A stretch of 64,000 nucleotides of DNA from Burkholderia multivorans ATCC BAA-247 (GCF_000959525.1 NZ_CP009832.1:62001-126000), one strand, 5' to 3'; positions 24,769 through 33,322 are shown, counted from the first letter of the stretch. Translations and numbers: made by a program. The notes: a model not told the origin generated them from the letters alone.

Positions 24769-24900
24769 TCCATTGCGGTACATCCGGCTCACCATCAAAT
24801 GCCCGCGCTGTCGGGCTATGAACGTGTTGAGGGCCGAGCGCCGCTTACCCGCAGGCCGCCGAGTCTCCGCTACGAGGGGTTCGCTCCATGCAACTACTCA
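24769..24900 (+). pseudogene. Decayed com-like zinc-finger regulator
   Basis: Remnant of a Com-family small zinc-finger protein, the type that activates translation of phage DNA-modification genes such as mom of Mu. The start codon reads ATA instead of ATG, followed by codons for QDIHCG. A deletion then removes the expected second cysteine pair region and shifts the frame. After it the frame reads YIRLTIKCPRCRAMNVLRAE, which is the conserved C-terminal part. In intact relatives the end overlaps the methyltransferase start, and that overlap is kept here at 24888. Confidence 0.65.
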
Positions 24901-25198
24901 TTTCCGCTGACCTGATCAACCGTATTCACCAAGCCGACGCACCGAACGTGCTCGCGCGCTACCTGATAGTTGTGTCGATCTGACCTCCACGGATCCGCCC
25001 TACTCGTCCGGCGGCACGACCGGCGCCTCGCGCGGCCAGTCGCCGTCGAGCAAGTACATCGGCGGGGACGTGAAGACCGTCTACCCCGAGTTCCAGCACG
25101 ATAGCAAGGATCAACGGTCATGGTCGTTCTGGTGCATGACCTGGCCCGCCGAGGTCTATCGCGTCAGTCGCAATGAAACAGAACTGGATCGGATGTGA
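24888..25198 (+). pseudogene. Truncated, frameshifted DNA methyltransferase
   Basis: Remnant of a site-specific DNA methyltransferase. It opens as MQLLISADLINRIHQADAP, then a 1-bp deletion near 24952 ends the frame at a TGA (24980). In the next frame it resumes as DLTSTDPPYSSGGTTGASRG, with the catalytic DPPY motif, and continues through WSFWCMTWPAEVYRVSRN before a stop at 25196. The remaining two thirds, including the AdoMet-binding FxGxG region, are missing. Enzymatic activity is not expected. Together with the com remnant it shows loss of a DNA-modification module. Confidence 0.85.
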
Positions 25199-25291
25199 GC
25201 TGGAGCCCACCTACCACCAGGTCGCGACGCCACGCCTTGCCGGGCTCAACAAACCCACCGTCGCTGCATAACGCCATCCTGCAGCGGTTTC

Positions 25292-25316
25292 GGTTGTGGC
25301 CGACCGCTGCACAACC
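25292..25316. promoter_or_regulatory. Ogr-type late-activator site for the FI operon
   Basis: GGTTGT (25292-25297), a 13-bp spacer and ACAACC (25311-25316), identical in arms and spacing to the site between P and O. The centre is about 79 bp before the FI start codon. Confidence 0.75.
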
Positions 25317-25382
25317 ACGCGGGCGTGATCTGCGCGCGCGCGAACGGCAATCTTTTCGGGAGCCTCACTTCCGGGAGATTGC

Positions 25383-26555
25383 ATGCCCTCTGATTACCAC
25401 CACGGCGTACGCGTCATTGAGATCAATGACGGTACGCGCCCCATCCGCACGGTCAGCACGGCCGTGATCGGTATGGTCTGCACCGGCGACGACGCCGATC
25501 CGACCACCTTCCCCGAAAACCGTCCCGCCCTCATCACGGACGTGCAGGCCGCGATCGGCAAGGCCGGCACCAAGGGCACGCTCGCGCGCGCGCTCGATGC
25601 GATCGCCGCGCAAACCTCGCCGATGATCGTCGCCGTGCGGGTGCCGACCGGCAAGGATGCAGACGCGACGACCAGCAACGTGATCGGCACCACGACGACC
25701 GACGGCCAGTACACCGGCATGAAGGCGCTGCTCGCCGCGAAGAGCCGCCTCGGGGTAAAGCCGCGCGTGCTCGGCTGTCCCGGCCTCGACACGCTGCCGG
25801 TTGCCGCCGAGCTCGCCACGATCGCACAGAAGCTGCGCGGCTTCGCATACGTCAGCGCGTTCGGCGCGCAGACCAAGGAAGAGGCGGTCGCCCACCGGGC
25901 TAATTTCGGTCAGCGCGAGTTGATGACGATCTGGCCGGACTTCGTGAACTGGAACACCGCAACCAACGCCGAGGACATCACGTGGGCGACGGCGCGCGCG
26001 CTCGGCATGCGCGCGAAGATCGACGAGGAGATGGGCTGGCACAAGACGATCTCGAACGTCGTCGTGAACGGCGTCACCGGCATCAGCCGCGACGTGTTCT
26101 GGGATCTGCAGGATCCGAATACCGATGCCGGCTACTTGAACAGCCACGACGTCACCACGCTCGTGAACTCGGACGGTTACCGTCTATGGGGATCGCGTAC
26201 CTGTTCCCAGGACAAGCTATGGGCCTTCGAGAACTACGTGCGCACCGCGCAGGTGATCGCCGACACGATGGCCGAGGCGCATATGTGGGCGGTCGACCAG
26301 CCGATGAGCCGCACGCTGATCAAAGAGATCGTGGACGGTGTGAACGCGAAGTTCCGCGCATGGAAGACGGCGGGCTACCTCATCGATGGCGAGTGCTGGT
26401 TTGATCCCGCCGCCAACGAGAAGGATTCGCTGAAGGCAGGCCAGGGCTTCCTCGACTACGACTTCTGCCCGACCCCTCCGCTCGAAGACCTGACGTTCCG
26501 CCAGCGCATCACGGACCGCTACCTGCTCAAGTTCGCGCAAAGCATCGCGGTCTGA
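25383..26555 (+). CDS. FI: Tail sheath protein (P2 gpFI)
   Basis: This 390-residue contractile sheath subunit matches P2 gpFI along its whole length. The start YHHGVRVIEINDGTRPI is typical. The middle contains KSRLGVKPRVLGCPGLDT, and the C-terminal wedge contains WGSRTCSQDKLWAFENYVRTAQ and FRAWKTAGYLIDGECWF. It begins the third late operon, preceded by a GGGAG Shine-Dalgarno and the Ogr-type dyad. Confidence 0.96.
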   Translation: MPSDYHHGVRVIEINDGTRPIRTVSTAVIGMVCTGDDADPTTFPENRPALITDVQAAIGKAGTKGTLARALDAIAAQTSPMIVAVRVPTGKDADATTSNVIGTTTTDGQYTGMKALLAAKSRLGVKPRVLGCPGLDTLPVAAELATIAQKLRGFAYVSAFGAQTKEEAVAHRANFGQRELMTIWPDFVNWNTATNAEDITWATARALGMRAKIDEEMGWHKTISNVVVNGVTGISRDVFWDLQDPNTDAGYLNSHDVTTLVNSDGYRLWGSRTCSQDKLWAFENYVRTAQVIADTMAEAHMWAVDQPMSRTLIKEIVDGVNAKFRAWKTAGYLIDGECWFDPAANEKDSLKAGQGFLDYDFCPTPPLEDLTFRQRITDRYLLKFAQSIAV

Positions 26556-26584
26556 CGTCACGGCACTCACCATAGGGAAATGCA

Positions 26585-27094
26585 ATGGCTCTGCCATCCA
26601 AACTGAAGAATTTCAACGTGTTCGAAGACGGTGTCTCGTTCGTCGGCGAAGTGCCCGAAATCCAGCTGCCGAAGCTGTCTCGCAAGATGGAAGCGTATCG
26701 CGGCGGCGGCATGAACGCCGAAGTCGACGTCGACCTCGGCATGGAGAAGATGGAGCTCGGCCTCACGATGGGCGGCTTCATGAAGGAGATGTTCAAGACG
26801 TGGGGCACGTCGAAGATCGACGGCGTCACCGTGCGCTTCGCCGGTTCCTACCAGCGTGACGACACCGAAGAAACGGACGCGGTCGAAGTGTACGTGCGCG
26901 GCCGCTACAAGGAAATCGACCCCGGTAAGGCCAAGGCCGGCGACAACGCCGACCAGACCGGCACGATGTCGCTGTCGTACTACCGCCTCGTCTGCAACGG
27001 CGAGACGCTGATCGAGATCGACATCCCGAACTTCGTCGAGATCGTCGGCGGTGTCGATCGACTCGCGCAGCAGCGCCGCGACATCGGCCTGTAA
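26585..27094 (+). CDS. FII: Major tail tube protein (P2 gpFII)
   Basis: This 169-residue tube subunit forms the inner channel inside the sheath. The LPSKLKNFNVFEDGVSFVGEV start and the RKMEAYRGGGMNAEVDVDLGMEK segment are family signatures. It follows FI after 29 bp, in the order sheath then tube as in P2. Confidence 0.95.
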   Translation: MALPSKLKNFNVFEDGVSFVGEVPEIQLPKLSRKMEAYRGGGMNAEVDVDLGMEKMELGLTMGGFMKEMFKTWGTSKIDGVTVRFAGSYQRDDTEETDAVEVYVRGRYKEIDPGKAKAGDNADQTGTMSLSYYRLVCNGETLIEIDIPNFVEIVGGVDRLAQQRRDIGL

Positions 27095-27127
27095 TCCCAA
27101 TCCATTCCCTCTCTCAGGAAACACACC

Positions 27128-27439
27128 ATGCAATCCAAGCAATCCGCCGTCATTACGCTCGATACGCCGATCAAACGCGGCGAGCAGGAAATCGCTGCCG
27201 TCACGCTGATGAAGCCGCTCGCCGGCGCGCTGCGCGGCGTCGCGCTCACCGACGTGCTGCAGCTGGATGTGATCGCGTTGTCGAAAGTGTTGCCGCGCAT
27301 CAGCGATCCTGTTTTGACCACGCAGGATGTGCTACGCCTGGACCCGGCCGATCTGGTGCAGCTCGGCACGGAGGTGGCTGGTTTTTTGGTGCCCAACTCG
27401 TCGAAGGCGGACGTCTCCCTCGAACCGTCGACGACGTGA
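27128..27439 (+). CDS. E: Tail assembly protein (P2 gpE)
   Basis: This 103-residue tail assembly protein of the P2 gpE family is the short form made without frameshifting. LMKPLAGALRGVALTDVLQLDVIALSKVLPRISDP is the conserved body. Codons 85-87 contain a T-TTT-TTG slippery heptamer at 27382-27388. From there a -1 shift reads without a stop into the E' frame. Both products are chaperones for the tape measure in P2. The stop codon overlaps the ATG of the E' frame. Confidence 0.93.
   Translation: MQSKQSAVITLDTPIKRGEQEIAAVTLMKPLAGALRGVALTDVLQLDVIALSKVLPRISDPVLTTQDVLRLDPADLVQLGTEVAGFLVPNSSKADVSLEPSTT
27382..27388 (+). promoter_or_regulatory. Programmed -1 frameshift site (T TTT TTG)
   Basis: The heptamer is in the correct zero-frame phase (GGT TTT TTG). 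The -1 frame is open from here to 27555, so slippage yields a 143-residue E+E' fusion. P2 uses the same slippery sequence at the same gene. Confidence 0.85.
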
Positions 27440-27558
27440 TGGCTGACATCGCGCTCGTGTTCCACTGGTCGCCCGACGTGATGGCCGCCATGCCGTTGTC
27501 GGAGCTGATGGACTGGCGCGAGCGCGCACGTGAACGCTACGAGCAGGGTAACGAATGA
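27439..27558 (+). CDS. gpE' extension (GpE family, frameshift product)
   Basis: This 39-codon frame starts with ATG on the gpE stop and encodes FHWSPDVMAAMPLSELMDWRERA, the conserved GpE-family segment. In P2-like phages this part is normally made as the C-terminus of a -1 frameshift fusion with gpE. The open -1 frame from 27388 supports that here. Its last bases overlap the start of gene T. Confidence 0.88.
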   Translation: MADIALVFHWSPDVMAAMPLSELMDWRERARERYEQGNE

Positions 27559-30317
27559 GCGATCGTTCGCTGCGCCTCGAGGTCGTGCTCAAGGCGCTCG
27601 ACCAGGCGAGCCGCCCAATTCGCGAGATCACCGGGCGCAACCGCGCGCTGGTGAAAGACCTGCGCGACACGCGCACGCGGCTCAAGGAACTCGGCGACAC
27701 CCAGAAGCGTATCGGCGAGTTCCGCGAGTTGCGTCGCGGCATGCAGGAAACTGAGACGAAGGCGCGCGCTGCCCAGGAGCGCGTGCGCCAGCTTGCGCAG
27801 CAGATGAAAGCGGCCGAGTCGCCAACGCGCGCGCTCACGCGTGAACACCAGCAGGCCGTACGCGCGGCGAAGGCGCTTGCCGGCCTGCTCGATCAGGAAC
27901 GCCAGCGGCTCGACGGCGTGCGCTCAAGTCTCGCCGCAAGCGGCGTCAGTACACGCAATCTCGTCGAACACCAGCGGGCGCTACGCTTGAGCATCGCCGA
28001 AACGAACGCGACACTGACGGAGCACGAGCGGCGCCTGGACGCCATGAACAACCGCCAGCAGCGCGTCGCGGCCGCGCGCACAAGGATGGGCGCCCTGCGT
28101 GGCGCCGCCGCTGAGATGGCGATAGGCGGGTATGCCGCGCGCGCGACGGGCCAGCACATTCTTGCCGACCTGCGTGAGCCGCTGGCCGAGGCGAAGAAAA
28201 TCCAGAACGAGCGCGGCCGCATCCTCGGGCTCGGCCTCGGCGAACGCGCGACGCAGGATGCGGAGCGCTACGTGCGCGCGATGAAAACGCCGGGTGTAGC
28301 AATCACGGACAACATGACGCTGATGCGCGACGCGATGTCGATCTTCGCGGACGAGCATCACGCGCAGATGGTCATGCCGACGCTCGCGAAGATGAAGTTC
28401 GCGAACGAAGCGATGTTCGGCGCCGACCAGGGGCATGAGAACGAAGAGAAATTCATGAACATGCTGAAGGTGATCGAGCTGCGCGGCGGCACGAAATCCG
28501 ACGCTGCGTTCATTAAAGAAGCGAACATGGTCCAGCAGGTGCTGACCGCGACGGGTGGGCGTGTCGGCGGCGACGAATGGCGCAACTTCATTCAGACCGG
28601 CAAGGTCGCCGCGAAGCAGATGCGCCAGGACGCGTTCTATTACCAGATGGAGCCGCTCATCCAGGAAATGGGCGGTCACGCGGCCGGCACCGGCGTGCAG
28701 GCGGCGTACAGCAACCTGATGCAAGGCAAGACGACCGTGCGGGCGGCCAAGCGCCTGGTCGAGCTCGGGCTCGTCGACAAGAAGTCGGTCGAGTACAACA
28801 CGATCGGCAATGTGAAGCGGATCAAGCCCGGCGCGCTGATTGGCGGCGATCTCTTCAACGCCTCGCCATTCGAGTGGATGGAGAAGGTGCTGCTGCCGAA
28901 GCTGAAGGCCAAGGGCATCACGTCGGACGCCAAGATTCTGGAGGAATTCTCCACGATCATGACGAACGGCAACGGCGCGAACCTGTTCGCCACGATGTAC
29001 ATGCAGCGCGAGCAGATTCACAAGAATGAGCGGCTGAACCGCGGCGCGTACGGGATCGACAAGCTGCATGCACTCGGGCAGCAGCAAACCGAAGGGAAAG
29101 AGCTGATCGCGCTGGAGAAGGTCCGCAATCTGCGCACCGTGATCGGCGAGCAGGTCCTGCCCGTGTACAACCGCGCGCTCGAGCTGACCACCAGTGTGCT
29201 CGAGCGGCTGCTCGGCTTCGCGAAGGAATATCCGACGTTCACGCGCGCGGTGGCGATCGGCGCGGCCGGCCTCGGCGTGCTGCTCGCCGTGCTCGGCACG
29301 CTGACGATCACGCTCGCGGCCGTGCTCGGGCCGCTCGCGATCGTGCGCTTCAGCATGTCGATGCTCGGCATCCAGGGCAGTGTCCTGGTGCGCGCGCTCG
29401 GCGCCATCGCGCGGACGTTGCTGTTCGTCGGCCGCGTCGCGCTGACGAGTCCCATCGGCATCGTGATCGCCGGCATCGCGCTTGCCGCGCTGCTCATCGT
29501 CAGGTACTGGGAGCCGATCAAGGCGTTTTTCTCGGGCTTCTGGCAAGGGCTGGCCGATGGCCTGAAGCCGCTCGCGCCGCTCGTCAGCCGAGCCTTCGGG
29601 ATACTCGGCGCCGCGTTCGCACCGCTCAAACCGCTGTTCGTCTGGCTGATGGGCGCTGCGAAGGGTGTGTGGGACTGGCTCACACGACTACTGCCGCCCG
29701 TCGACGCAAGCAAGGAAAGCCTCGACGCCGCAACGGGCGCCGGCCGAGCCTTCGGCGCCTGGCTGGCCGACATCATCCGCGGCCTCGCTGATGCGTCGAC
29801 GCGCTTCGCTGAGTTCGGATCGAACCTTATGTCCGGGCTCGTCGACGGGATCACTAACGGCCTGGGCGCCGTGAAGACCGCGATCCAGCGCGCTGGCGAC
29901 AGCGTTGTCAGCTGGTTCAAGGAGCGGCTCGGCATCCACTCGCCGAGCCGCGTGTTCGCCGCACTCGGCGGCTTCACGATGGCCGGCCTCGAGCAGGGGC
30001 TGCGCAACGCCCAGGACGGACCGCTCGCGACGGTGCGCGAACTCGGCAAGCGCATCGTCGCCGCCGGCGCAGGCATCGGCCTCACGGGAGCGGCAATCGC
30101 GGGCAGCGCACCGCTTTCCGTCGACAACCGGCCGCCGCTGATCGCCGCAACGGCCGCGCGCGCGCCGGCATCGGCGCCCGCGCCGATCACGATCAACGTG
30201 TACGCGTCGCCAGGCATGGACGCGAATGCGCTCGCGCAGAAGGTGCTGCAGGTGATGCGACAGGAGCAAGCCGCGCAGGCCGCGCGTGAGCGCTCGCGCC
30301 TGCGCGATCGGGATTGA
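27555..30317 (+). CDS. T: Tail tape measure protein (P2 gpT)
   Basis: This 920-residue tape measure protein sets tail length and is probably ejected with the DNA. The first 200 residues are a long alpha-helical coiled coil (IREITGRNRALVKDLRDTRTRL). The TP901-like tape-measure core follows at about 215-480. Hydrophobic segments lie at about 565-640, and a C-terminal FKERLGIHSPSRVFAALGGFTMAGL segment is typical of the family. The start overlaps the E' stop (ATGA). Confidence 0.94.
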   Translation: MSDRSLRLEVVLKALDQASRPIREITGRNRALVKDLRDTRTRLKELGDTQKRIGEFRELRRGMQETETKARAAQERVRQLAQQMKAAESPTRALTREHQQAVRAAKALAGLLDQERQRLDGVRSSLAASGVSTRNLVEHQRALRLSIAETNATLTEHERRLDAMNNRQQRVAAARTRMGALRGAAAEMAIGGYAARATGQHILADLREPLAEAKKIQNERGRILGLGLGERATQDAERYVRAMKTPGVAITDNMTLMRDAMSIFADEHHAQMVMPTLAKMKFANEAMFGADQGHENEEKFMNMLKVIELRGGTKSDAAFIKEANMVQQVLTATGGRVGGDEWRNFIQTGKVAAKQMRQDAFYYQMEPLIQEMGGHAAGTGVQAAYSNLMQGKTTVRAAKRLVELGLVDKKSVEYNTIGNVKRIKPGALIGGDLFNASPFEWMEKVLLPKLKAKGITSDAKILEEFSTIMTNGNGANLFATMYMQREQIHKNERLNRGAYGIDKLHALGQQQTEGKELIALEKVRNLRTVIGEQVLPVYNRALELTTSVLERLLGFAKEYPTFTRAVAIGAAGLGVLLAVLGTLTITLAAVLGPLAIVRFSMSMLGIQGSVLVRALGAIARTLLFVGRVALTSPIGIVIAGIALAALLIVRYWEPIKAFFSGFWQGLADGLKPLAPLVSRAFGILGAAFAPLKPLFVWLMGAAKGVWDWLTRLLPPVDASKESLDAATGAGRAFGAWLADIIRGLADASTRFAEFGSNLMSGLVDGITNGLGAVKTAIQRAGDSVVSWFKERLGIHSPSRVFAALGGFTMAGLEQGLRNAQDGPLATVRELGKRIVAAGAGIGLTGAAIAGSAPLSVDNRPPLIAATAARAPASAPAPITINVYASPGMDANALAQKVLQVMRQEQAAQAARERSRLRDRD

Positions 30318-30329
30318 AGGGGGATTGTC

Positions 30330-30758
30330 ATGATGATGGCGCTCGGGCTGTTCGTGTTCAGCCTGTCGACGCTGCCCTACCAGGAGTTGAAGCGCCGGCG
30401 CGGCTGGCGCTACGCGAGCAACAACCGTGTCGGCCGGAAGCCGGCGCGGCAGTACGTCGGCGAAGTTGACGAAACGATCGTCCTCTCCGGCGTGCTGCTG
30501 CCCGAACTGACCGGCGGCGATCTGTCGCTGTCGGTGCTCGAGGCGATGGCCGAGCAACACACCGCGTGGCCGCTGATCGAGGGCACCGGCCACATCTACG
30601 GCATGTTCACGATCGACGACATCGATACGGCGCGCACGCTGTTCTTCCCGGATGGCGCGGCGCGCCGCATCGACTTCACGGTGGCGCTCACGCGCAACGA
30701 CGACATCAACATGCTGGGAATTGTCACCGATGCGATCAAGGAGGCGATCTCGCTATGA
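30330..30758 (+). CDS. U: Tail protein U (P2 gpU)
   Basis: This 142-residue tail terminator-type protein of the P2 gpU family has a FVFSLSTLPYQELKRRRGWRYASN start and a YVGEVDETIVLSGVLLPE core. Three ATG codons in a row (30330, 30333, 30336) follow an AGGGGG Shine-Dalgarno. The first is best spaced, and the true one may differ by one or two residues. The stop overlaps the start of gene D. Confidence 0.94.
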   Translation: MMMALGLFVFSLSTLPYQELKRRRGWRYASNNRVGRKPARQYVGEVDETIVLSGVLLPELTGGDLSLSVLEAMAEQHTAWPLIEGTGHIYGMFTIDDIDTARTLFFPDGAARRIDFTVALTRNDDINMLGIVTDAIKEAISL

Positions 30759-31903
30759 ACCTGGCCGACTTGCCGGGCGCCGAGTTGATGCAGAAAACCG
30801 CGCTGGCCGACGATCGCGTGCCGCGCGCGATCTACTCGATCACGCTGGCCGGCAAGGACATTACGCACAAGTTCGACGGTCGGCTGATCTCGATGACGCT
30901 GCAGGACAACCGCGGCTTCGAGGCCGACCAACTCGACATCAGCCTGGACGACTCGGACGGCGCGCTGGAGATCCCGAGCCGCGGCGTGAGACTGAAGGTG
31001 GCGATCGGCTGGGCCGGCGCTGCGAACGGGCTCGTCGATAAAGGCGAGTTCGTTGTCGACGAGGTGCGGCACACCGGCACACCAGATGTGCTCACCATTC
31101 GCGCGCGCAGCGTCGATCTGCGCGCGGGCCTCTCTATCAAGAAGGAGCGGTCCTGGCACCGGCAAACGGTCGGCGCGATCGTGCGCGCGATCGCGAGCCA
31201 GAACAAGGTAGAGGCGCGTGTCAGCCGTGCGCTCGACGGCCAGCTCGTCGACCATATCGACCAGACTGCCGAATCGGACGCCAATTTGCTCACGCGCTTG
31301 GCCAAAATGTTCGACGCAATCGCAACCGTGAAGAACGGGAAGCTACTGTTCATCAAGGCTGGCGAAGCGACCACGGCGAGCGGCAAGCCGTTGCCGCCCG
31401 TCACAATCACCCGCGACGTCGGCGACCGCCACGAGTTCGGTGTCGCCGATCGCGACGCGTATTCCGGCGTGCAGGCGTTCTACCTGAACACGCGCACCGC
31501 AAAGAAGCAGTCGACCACCGTCAAGCGGCGCCGGCGGCGCACCACGAAGAAGAAGCCAATCGACAAGAGCGGCGACGTGCTGTTCGGCACGGCCGAGAAC
31601 GTGAAGGTGTTGCGGCACACATACGCGAACAAGAGCAACGCGACGCGCGCGGCGAAGGCGGAATGGGAGAAACTGCAGCGCGGCGTTGCGGAATTCAGCA
31701 TCGTGCTCGCGCTTGGGCGACCCGAGCTGATGACCGAGCTGCCTGTAACCGTGCGCGGTTACAAACGGGTCATCGACGACTGCAAGTGGATCGTCGCGCG
31801 TGTTACACATACGCTCGACGGTAACGGCGGATTTACATCGGACCTCGATCTGGAGGTCAAGGCGACCGAGGTGCCGGAATTCGACACCTCGGATGGAGCG
31901 TGA
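30755..31903 (+). CDS. D: Tail protein D / late control protein (P2 gpD)
   Basis: This 382-residue baseplate hub protein belongs to the P2 gpD family (gp27-like hub). A sequence of ITLAGKDITHKFDGRLISMTLQDNRGFEADQLDISLDD type near the start and KKERSWHRQTVGAIVRAIA in the middle are signatures. A lysine/arginine-rich insert (VKRRRRRTTKKK) follows at about residue 255. It is the last gene of the FI operon, and only one base separates its stop from that of the converging small gene. Confidence 0.95.
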   Translation: MNLADLPGAELMQKTALADDRVPRAIYSITLAGKDITHKFDGRLISMTLQDNRGFEADQLDISLDDSDGALEIPSRGVRLKVAIGWAGAANGLVDKGEFVVDEVRHTGTPDVLTIRARSVDLRAGLSIKKERSWHRQTVGAIVRAIASQNKVEARVSRALDGQLVDHIDQTAESDANLLTRLAKMFDAIATVKNGKLLFIKAGEATTASGKPLPPVTITRDVGDRHEFGVADRDAYSGVQAFYLNTRTAKKQSTTVKRRRRRTTKKKPIDKSGDVLFGTAENVKVLRHTYANKSNATRAAKAEWEKLQRGVAEFSIVLALGRPELMTELPVTVRGYKRVIDDCKWIVARVTHTLDGNGGFTSDLDLEVKATEVPEFDTSDGA

Positions 31904-31904
31904 A

Positions 31905-32144
31905 CTACTGCATCAGCATGCGGTGGATAGCGGACAGGCTCGCGAGTGAGCTTGTGACGAGCTGCACGAGATCAGCATGCTCGGCAGGGGACAGCGTTCG
32001 CAGTCGGCGCCCCGCGCGCTTCTTCCTTGGCGGATCAGCGGAACGCGTCCTTTGTGTGGTCGGGTTCGCTTCCGCGCAGCGATCGATGACCCCGTCGATC
32101 GTTGTTTCAATGGCATCGAGTTGGTCTTGCTTCGTGTTACGCAC
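31905..32144 (-). CDS. Small hypothetical protein converging on gene D
   Basis: This 79-residue charged protein of unknown function begins RNTKQDQLDAIETTIDGVIDRC. It has a central basic PPRKKRAGRRLRTLSP segment and a helical C-terminus. The GTG at 32144 is preceded by GAAGAGG, better than the ATG at 32195 that would lengthen it to 96 residues. It runs against the late operon from the regulatory region, so it may be expressed in the lysogen. Confidence 0.5.
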   Translation of the reverse strand: MRNTKQDQLDAIETTIDGVIDRCAEANPTTQRTRSADPPRKKRAGRRLRTLSPAEHADLVQLVTSSLASLSAIHRMLMQ

Positions 32145-32181
32145 TACGGATACCTCTTCGGATATTGTGAACCACGTTACC

Positions 32182-32289
32182 GCGTGAAACGACATTCACG
32201 CGTCAAGTAACGCGGCCCTATTTTCGTGCGTTACGAATGAAAATGAAACGTAGGAAAAAGGCTTTCGAAAGTTAGGTAAAAACCTACGT
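32182..32289. promoter_or_regulatory. Cluster of dyads upstream of the LysR-like gene
   Basis: Three overlapping dyads are visible. GCGTGAA-N6-TTCACGC is at 32182-32201. ACGTAGG (32248-32254) pairs with CCTACGT (32283-32289). TAGGT-N4-ACCTA is at 32273-32286. They lie between two divergent genes and may be operators for the LysR-like or another phage regulator. Confidence 0.4.
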
Positions 32290-32348
32290 CCGCCTCGGTC
32301 CCGGCGGCCGGATTGAGCGGTGTTCGCGACACGCTGCTAGATTGCGTC

Positions 32349-32750
32349 ATGCCCACATTGCGCAATCGTATGAATCCATCCACGAGGCCGACACAATTCA
32401 ACTGGAACCTTCTCAGGGCCTTCGCGGAGATCGCCCGTTACCGCAGCATCACAGAGGCCGCGCACGCGCTTGGCGTGCAACGGCCGACGGTCAGCCAGAA
32501 GATCACCGAGCTCGAAAAGATATTGGGCCTCTCGTTGATGGAGCGGCGTTCCGGTAGCGATGGATTCCGCCTCACTCCGTACGGGAGACGGCTGCGCATG
32601 ATCGTGTCCCGCTTCAATCAGGAGTTAGCGGCGCTGCGCGGGCAGCCGGACCGCTCGCCGTCCATGTTGGATGCGGCAGACATTCTGGGGCACGTGGAAG
32701 ATGCGATGGCGGCGCTCAAGCGCGCCGCGGATACCCTGCGCCGGTCCTAA
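32349..32750 (+). CDS. Stand-alone LysR-type helix-turn-helix protein
   Basis: This 133-residue protein carries only the DNA-binding half of a LysR-type regulator. The winged helix-turn-helix is at residues 18-80 (WNLLRAFAEIARYRSITEAAHALGV, then TVSQKITELEKILGLSL). The linker-helix region follows, and then only a short helical tail replaces the 200-residue effector domain. The ATG at 32349 was preferred over an upstream TTG. It lies in the lysogeny control region next to the CI-like gene and could act as a phage regulator that does not sense an inducer. Confidence 0.75.
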   Translation: MPTLRNRMNPSTRPTQFNWNLLRAFAEIARYRSITEAAHALGVQRPTVSQKITELEKILGLSLMERRSGSDGFRLTPYGRRLRMIVSRFNQELAALRGQPDRSPSMLDAADILGHVEDAMAALKRAADTLRRS

Positions 32751-32755
32751 GTAAG

Positions 32756-33247
32756 TCAGTCTTGACTGATCTGACCGCGTTTACGAGATACGCGTTGTCG
32801 CTTGGTCTGCTCCACATTGGCTTGTGCCGCCTTCACTTCCTCCTCAACGAACGCGTCCAGCTTCGCCATGCGATTCGCCGCGATCCGTGGAATCCGCTTT
32901 GAAGGTTGGCCAGACACGGTCATCTCGCCAATGTGCAAGTAACCGTTGATCGCGCCTTGCACTGCGGCGCGTCCGATGTCGTTCAGTTGCAAAAAGCTGT
33001 CTACCAGGTCAGCTACGTCAGGCGGCAATTTCGATTGCGTCGCACGCTCGCCAGTAATCACGTACAGCACGTCAACGCCGATCTTGGCGAGCGCCGCCAG
33101 ATAGTTCGCGTCTGGTGATCGCGTACCGGATTCGTAGTTCAGTTGCGCCTGCTTTCCCAGCCCACCCAGCGCAGCGAACTCTGCCTGGCTTAGTCCGATG
33201 CGCATCCGTTCCTCCTTCAAACGGTCGCCAATCATTTTCTCTACCAT
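32756..33247 (-). CDS. CI-like phage repressor (XRE family)
   Basis: This 163-residue protein has an N-terminal HTH_3 domain at residues 6-60 (IGDRLKEERMRIGLSQAEFAALGG, then NYESGTRSPDANYLAALAKIGVDV). The C-terminal part is short and lacks a LexA-type peptidase motif. It is therefore probably not cleaved after DNA damage and resembles non-inducible repressors of P2-like phages. It is divergent from the early small-gene operon at 33323, with candidate operators between. Role: maintenance of lysogeny. Confidence 0.85.
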   Translation of the reverse strand: MVEKMIGDRLKEERMRIGLSQAEFAALGGLGKQAQLNYESGTRSPDANYLAALAKIGVDVLYVITGERATQSKLPPDVADLVDSFLQLNDIGRAAVQGAINGYLHIGEMTVSGQPSKRIPRIAANRMAKLDAFVEEEVKAAQANVEQTKRQRVSRKRGQISQD

Positions 33248-33248
33248 C

Positions 33249-33296
33249 TTGAAGTTTCGTTTTGAGTACCTTAAACTTCACTCATCCCTAGTGAAG
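33249..33296. promoter_or_regulatory. Candidate CI operators between repressor and early genes
   Basis: Three copies of a TGAAG/CTTCA half-site occur in 48 bp. They are GAAGTTT (33251-33257) facing AAACTTC (33273-33279), and CTTCACT (33276-33282) facing AGTGAAG (33290-33296). A -10-like TATAAC follows at 33313. The arrangement fits a repressor-controlled early promoter. Confidence 0.5.
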
Positions 33297-33322
33297 CACT
33301 GTCCAAACTGAGTATAACCGCC

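Noticed and set aside
27981-29546. Minus-strand open frame of about 520 codons inside the tape measure gene
   Set aside because: Shadow; amino-acid composition (Arg, His, Leu) is typical of antisense frames here.
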